From Tenericutes bacterium HGW-Tenericutes-5 (GTDB lineage Bacteria; Bacillota_I; Bacilli_A; Izemoplasmatales; Hujiaoplasmataceae), in assembly GCA_002839125.1 (NCBI GenBank), contig PGXI01000053.1, forward strand, positions 1 through 9,665: a stretch of DNA of 9,665 nt, read 5' to 3'. The translations under genes were made by a program, and so were the position numbers. How positions within the stretch are numbered: the first letter of the stretch is position 1; each line of letters starts with the position of its first letter. The notes under the pieces are model-generated. The model made no database searches. It saw only the letters and a program-made list of their open reading frames with translations, and had not been told where the DNA came from. Below, in pieces: positions 7,765 through 9,665 of the stretch.

Positions 7765-7857
7765 GGGTATAACTACTTCAAGTAGTTAATTTCCCTAAAG
7801 TGTTATATAAACACTTACCCTTCCTAAATTCGTCTCAGTTATCTGGGGCGAATTTTT
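7765..7857 (+). ncRNA. Predicted structured small RNA of unknown family
   Basis: I do not recognise this RNA. Seen in the sequence: GGGT (7765-7768, or GGGTA to 7769) pairs with ACCC (7817-7820, or TACCC from 7816), closing a three-way junction. One arm is an 8-bp hairpin (7770-7777 with 7781-7788, loop TCA). The other is a 7-bp hairpin (7798-7804 with 7810-7816, loop ATATA). The strand between them, ATTTCCCTA (7789-7797), is unpaired, as is TTCCT after the closing helix. A 13-bp terminator hairpin ends the RNA. It has its own upstream promoter signal, and ftsY has a separate promoter after the terminator. It therefore looks like an independent RNA of about 92 nt rather than an ftsY leader. 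It could instead be the 3' end of the topA mRNA or a riboswitch-like element. It lacks the conserved loop of SRP RNA and has no tRNA or T-box features. Confidence 0.6.
7826..7857 (+). terminator. Strong intrinsic terminator ending the topA/small-RNA region
   Basis: A 13-bp stem pairs AAATTCGTCTCAG (7826-7838) with CTGGGGCGAATTT (7843-7855) without bulges, with two G-U pairs and a TTAT tetraloop. It runs into a five-T tract (7853-7857). It is the strongest hairpin in the window. It lies upstream of the ftsY promoter and can serve both topA and the small RNA. Confidence 0.92.
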
Positions 7858-7867
7858 AGTTAATTAT

Positions 7868-7896
7868 TTAGTAAAATATCAAATCTATGATATAAT
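7868..7896 (+). promoter_or_regulatory. Extended -10 promoter of the ftsY-ylxM-ffh operon
   Basis: A perfect extended -10, TGATATAAT (7888-7896), has a weak -35 partner TTAGTA (7868-7873, 3 of 6 matches) at the ideal 17-base spacing. Transcription should start near 7902-7904. That leaves a short leader with the ribosome-binding site AGGTGGTGA (7912-7920) before ATG 7925. Confidence 0.78.
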
Positions 7897-7908
7897 ACAT
7901 ATAGATTT
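7881..7908. repeat. Inverted repeat flanking the -10 box of the ftsY promoter
   Basis: AAATCTAT (7881-7888) is perfectly repeated in inverse as ATAGATTT (7901-7908). The 12-base spacer contains the TATAAT box. The geometry suits an operator where a dimeric repressor would block RNA polymerase. The T-run after the right arm would also allow a weak A/U terminator-like hairpin, but the long loop and A/T stem make that unlikely. Confidence 0.5.
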
Positions 7909-7924
7909 TTTAGGTGGTGAAATT

Positions 7925-8896
7925 ATGGGTTTATTTTCTAAACTCTTTAGCAATAAAGAAAAAAGACAAAAAGCTGAAAAATTTAAAATTGGAATGATGA
8001 AGACAAGAAATCAATCTTTGTCTTCTTTAAAAGATATTCTAGAAAAATCCAAAAAAATTGATGAAGACTTATATTCAAAATTAGAAGAAATCTTTATTAT
8101 GGCTGATATTGGTGTTGATACAGTTGTCGAATTTGTAGAGAATATTCGGCAAACTGTAAAAAATAACAAGATTGAGAAACCGTTAGATTTAGAAAACATT
8201 ATTGTCGATCAGATGTTTGAACTGTACTTAAAAAACGAAGTTGTTAATACCAATATTAGATATAACAAAGAAGGATTAACGGTAATTCTTTTCGTCGGGG
8301 TTAACGGCACTGGAAAAACAACCTCAATTGGTAAGTTGGCTCATCGAATCAAAAATGAAGGTAAGTCGGTAATGATGGCTGCGGGAGATACGTTTAGAGC
8401 TGGAGCTATTAATCAACTCAAGGTTTTTGGAGATAGAGTTGGAGTTGAAGTTGTTGCTAAAGATGCTGGTAGCGATCCTTCAAGCGTTATCTTTGATGCA
8501 ATAAAGCAAGCTAAACAAAAGAACATTGATGTGTTGTTAATCGATACAGCAGGAAGATTGCAAAATAAGAAAAATTTAATGATGGAGCTTGAAAAAATAA
8601 ACCGAATCATTAAAAGAGAAACTAACAATCAAAGTTTTGAAACATATCTTGTAATTGACGCAACCACTGGACAAAATGGACTTTCACAAGCCCAGATATT
8701 TTCTGAAGTGACAGAGATTACGGGGATTATTCTAACAAAGTTAGACGGTACTGCTAAAGGTGGTATTGTCTTAGCGATAAGAAACAAATTAGGAATTCCA
8801 ATCAGTTTCGTTGGCTTAGGTGAAAAATTGACAGATTTAGAATATTTTGACATAGAAGATTATATCTATGGCTTATTCTCTGATTTTTTTGAGTAG
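7925..8896 (+). CDS. ftsY: Signal recognition particle receptor FtsY
   Basis: GTPase that docks ribosome-SRP complexes at the membrane by forming a heterodimer with Ffh. It begins with a short basic, amphipathic helix (MGLFSKLFSNKEKRQKAEKF) likely to bind lipid, and lacks the long acidic domain of E. coli FtsY, as in Bacillus. The N domain (about 20-110) is followed by the G domain: P-loop GVNGTGKTT (125-133), DTFRAGAINQL, DTAGR (207-211), TKLDG (271-275) followed by TAKGGI, and the closing GLGEKLTDLEYFD. The first P-loop threonine (T129) is valine in several well-known FtsY proteins, a minor variation. The 323 residues are typical. The stop TAG is embedded in the ribosome-binding site of ylxM. 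The gene is driven by the promoter at 7868-7896. Confidence 0.97.
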   Translation: MGLFSKLFSNKEKRQKAEKFKIGMMKTRNQSLSSLKDILEKSKKIDEDLYSKLEEIFIMADIGVDTVVEFVENIRQTVKNNKIEKPLDLENIIVDQMFELYLKNEVVNTNIRYNKEGLTVILFVGVNGTGKTTSIGKLAHRIKNEGKSVMMAAGDTFRAGAINQLKVFGDRVGVEVVAKDAGSDPSSVIFDAIKQAKQKNIDVLLIDTAGRLQNKKNLMMELEKINRIIKRETNNQSFETYLVIDATTGQNGLSQAQIFSEVTEITGIILTKLDGTAKGGIVLAIRNKLGIPISFVGLGEKLTDLEYFDIEDYIYGLFSDFFE

Positions 8897-8904
8897 GTGA
8901 AAAT

Positions 8905-9237
8905 ATGGGATACGATGTAGAAGAAACAATTAAATTAAATAGATTGTTTGATATCTATCAAGAGTTGTTGACTGAAAAACAAAAAGAGTATTTTGACTAC
9001 TATTTTTTGAAAGATTATTCTTTAGCTGAAATAGCAGAGATTTATGGCGTTAGTAGAAATGCAGTTCATCTTCAAATAAAGAATATTATCAAACATTTAG
9101 AAGACTTAGAAGCTAAACTTAAAGTTTTACAGAAAAGTAAAAGCATTGATGAATTATTGGATGAATTAAAAAAAGAAGAAGGTAACTTATCTTCTAAAGT
9201 AAAAACATTAATTAAAAAAATAGAAAAGGTGATGTAA
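8905..9237 (+). CDS. ylxM: YlxM/p13-like helix-turn-helix protein of the SRP operon
   Basis: Small protein (110 residues) encoded between ftsY and ffh in Firmicutes and linked to the SRP pathway; its precise role is not firmly established. Residues 39-60 (SLAEIAEIYGVSRNAVHLQIK) form a sigma-70 region-4-like helix-turn-helix, preceded by the family-typical LTEKQKEYFDYYFLKDY. The C-terminal third is a charged, probably coiled helix (about 60-108) rich in Lys, Glu and Leu. AGGTGA at 8895-8900 overlaps the ftsY stop, and ffh begins one base after the ylxM stop, so the three genes should be translated as a unit. Identification rests on the sequence pattern plus the diagnostic neighbours. DNA binding is inferred from the fold only. 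Confidence 0.93.
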   Translation: MGYDVEETIKLNRLFDIYQELLTEKQKEYFDYYFLKDYSLAEIAEIYGVSRNAVHLQIKNIIKHLEDLEAKLKVLQKSKSIDELLDELKKEEGNLSSKVKTLIKKIEKVM

Positions 9238-9238
9238 T

Positions 9239-9665
9239 ATGGCTTTTGAGAATTTGACAAGTCGTTTTCAAATGGCTTTAAGAAGGCTAACTGGAAAAGC
9301 AAAACTAACGGAAAATGATATTGATGAAATGATGAGAGAGGTAAGACTCTCATTATTAGAAGCCGATGTTAATTATAAAGTTGTTAAAGAGTTTACTGAA
9401 GAAGTTAAAACACTCGCTATGGGAGAAAAAATCCTTAAAGGATTAAACCCTGACCAACAAGTTGTAAAAATTGTTAATGATGAATTAACTAAATTAATGG
9501 GTTCAGAGGCTAGCGAACTAAACTTAGAAGATGATTTATCAATTATTTTGATGGTTGGGCTTCAAGGTGCCGGAAAAACTACTACAGCCGGTAAGTTAGC
9601 TAACTTGATAAGAAAAAATAATAGCAAGAAACCATTGTTAGTTGCGGCTGATATTTATCGACCAG
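9239..9665 (+). CDS. ffh: Signal recognition particle GTPase Ffh (3' partial)
   Basis: Protein subunit of the SRP, which binds signal sequences through its C-terminal M domain and delivers translating ribosomes to FtsY. Only the first 142 residues are in the window, because the right edge cuts the gene. Visible are the complete N-domain helices (1-90), including LRRLTGKAKLTENDID, EVRLSLLEADVNYKVVKEF and LNPDQQVVKIVNDEL. The beginning of the G domain follows, with the P-loop GLQGAGKTTTAGKLA (from G107) and the start of the ADIYRP motif at the end. ATG 9239 is one base after the ylxM stop. Its ribosome-binding site AAGGTGAT lies within the ylxM coding end. The QGAGKT P-loop distinguishes Ffh from FtsY (NGTGKT here). 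Confidence 0.96.
   Translation, partial: MAFENLTSRFQMALRRLTGKAKLTENDIDEMMREVRLSLLEADVNYKVVKEFTEEVKTLAMGEKILKGLNPDQQVVKIVNDELTKLMGSEASELNLEDDLSIILMVGLQGAGKTTTAGKLANLIRKNNSKKPLLVAADIYRP

Noticed and set aside
7765..7857. SRP RNA (4.5S/scRNA), suggested by proximity to ftsY and ffh
   Set aside because: The conserved helix-8 loop of SRP RNA (GGAAG/AGCAG-type asymmetric loop with a GNAR tetraloop) is absent, and the RNA is a three-way junction instead of a long rod.
7765..7857. Purine-type riboswitch controlling ftsY, suggested by the three-way junction
   Set aside because: The conserved junction and loop-loop bases of that family are missing, and ftsY has its own promoter downstream of the terminator.
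7881..7911. Second intrinsic terminator before ftsY (AAATCTAT...ATAGATTT followed by a T-run)
   Set aside because: The stem is almost all A/T with a 12-base loop that contains a perfect extended -10 promoter. A promoter with an operator-like dyad explains it better.

Overview
The window is AT-rich, densely packed and entirely plus-strand, and carries only core housekeeping genes. The gene orders gdpP-rplI-dnaB and ftsY-ylxM-ffh are the ones known from Bacillus-type Firmicutes. Low G+C, short A/T-rich gaps, a compact FtsY without an acidic leader domain, and Gram-positive ribosome-binding sites of the AGGTGA type point to a Bacilli- or Mollicutes-related bacterium with a small genome. All five tryptophans I located are TGG, and no gene here uses TGA, either as a sense codon or as a stop. 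The exact lineage cannot be settled from this window.

Region 1 (1-5519) is one transcription unit entered mid-gene. It starts with a c-di-AMP phosphodiesterase (GdpP) whose frame runs without a stop into ribosomal protein L9. The L9 start codon nevertheless keeps a perfect Shine-Dalgarno sequence. The replicative helicase DnaB, release factor RF1 (prfA) and its glutamine methyltransferase PrmC follow, and the unit closes with an intrinsic terminator.

Region 2 (5520-7704) is topA on its own sigma-A-type promoter: a full-length type IA topoisomerase with three C-terminal four-cysteine zinc ribbons.

Region 3 (7705-7924) is a 220-base gap that is not empty. It contains an extended -10 promoter, a predicted structured RNA of about 92 nt (two perfect hairpins closed by a GGGT/ACCC helix, then a 13-bp intrinsic terminator), and a separate extended -10 promoter for the next operon. 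This candidate small RNA is the best lead for something undescribed.

Region 4 (7905-9665) is the signal-recognition-particle operon: FtsY receptor, YlxM helix-turn-helix protein and the start of Ffh, which runs off the right edge.

Together the genes serve replication (DnaB, TopA), translation (L9, RF1, PrmC), co-translational membrane targeting (FtsY, YlxM, Ffh) and c-di-AMP turnover (GdpP). The four most notable observations are the GdpP-L9 fusion with a nested L9 start, the small-RNA candidate, complementarity between that RNA and the dnaB ribosome-binding site, and inverted repeats placed on two promoters.
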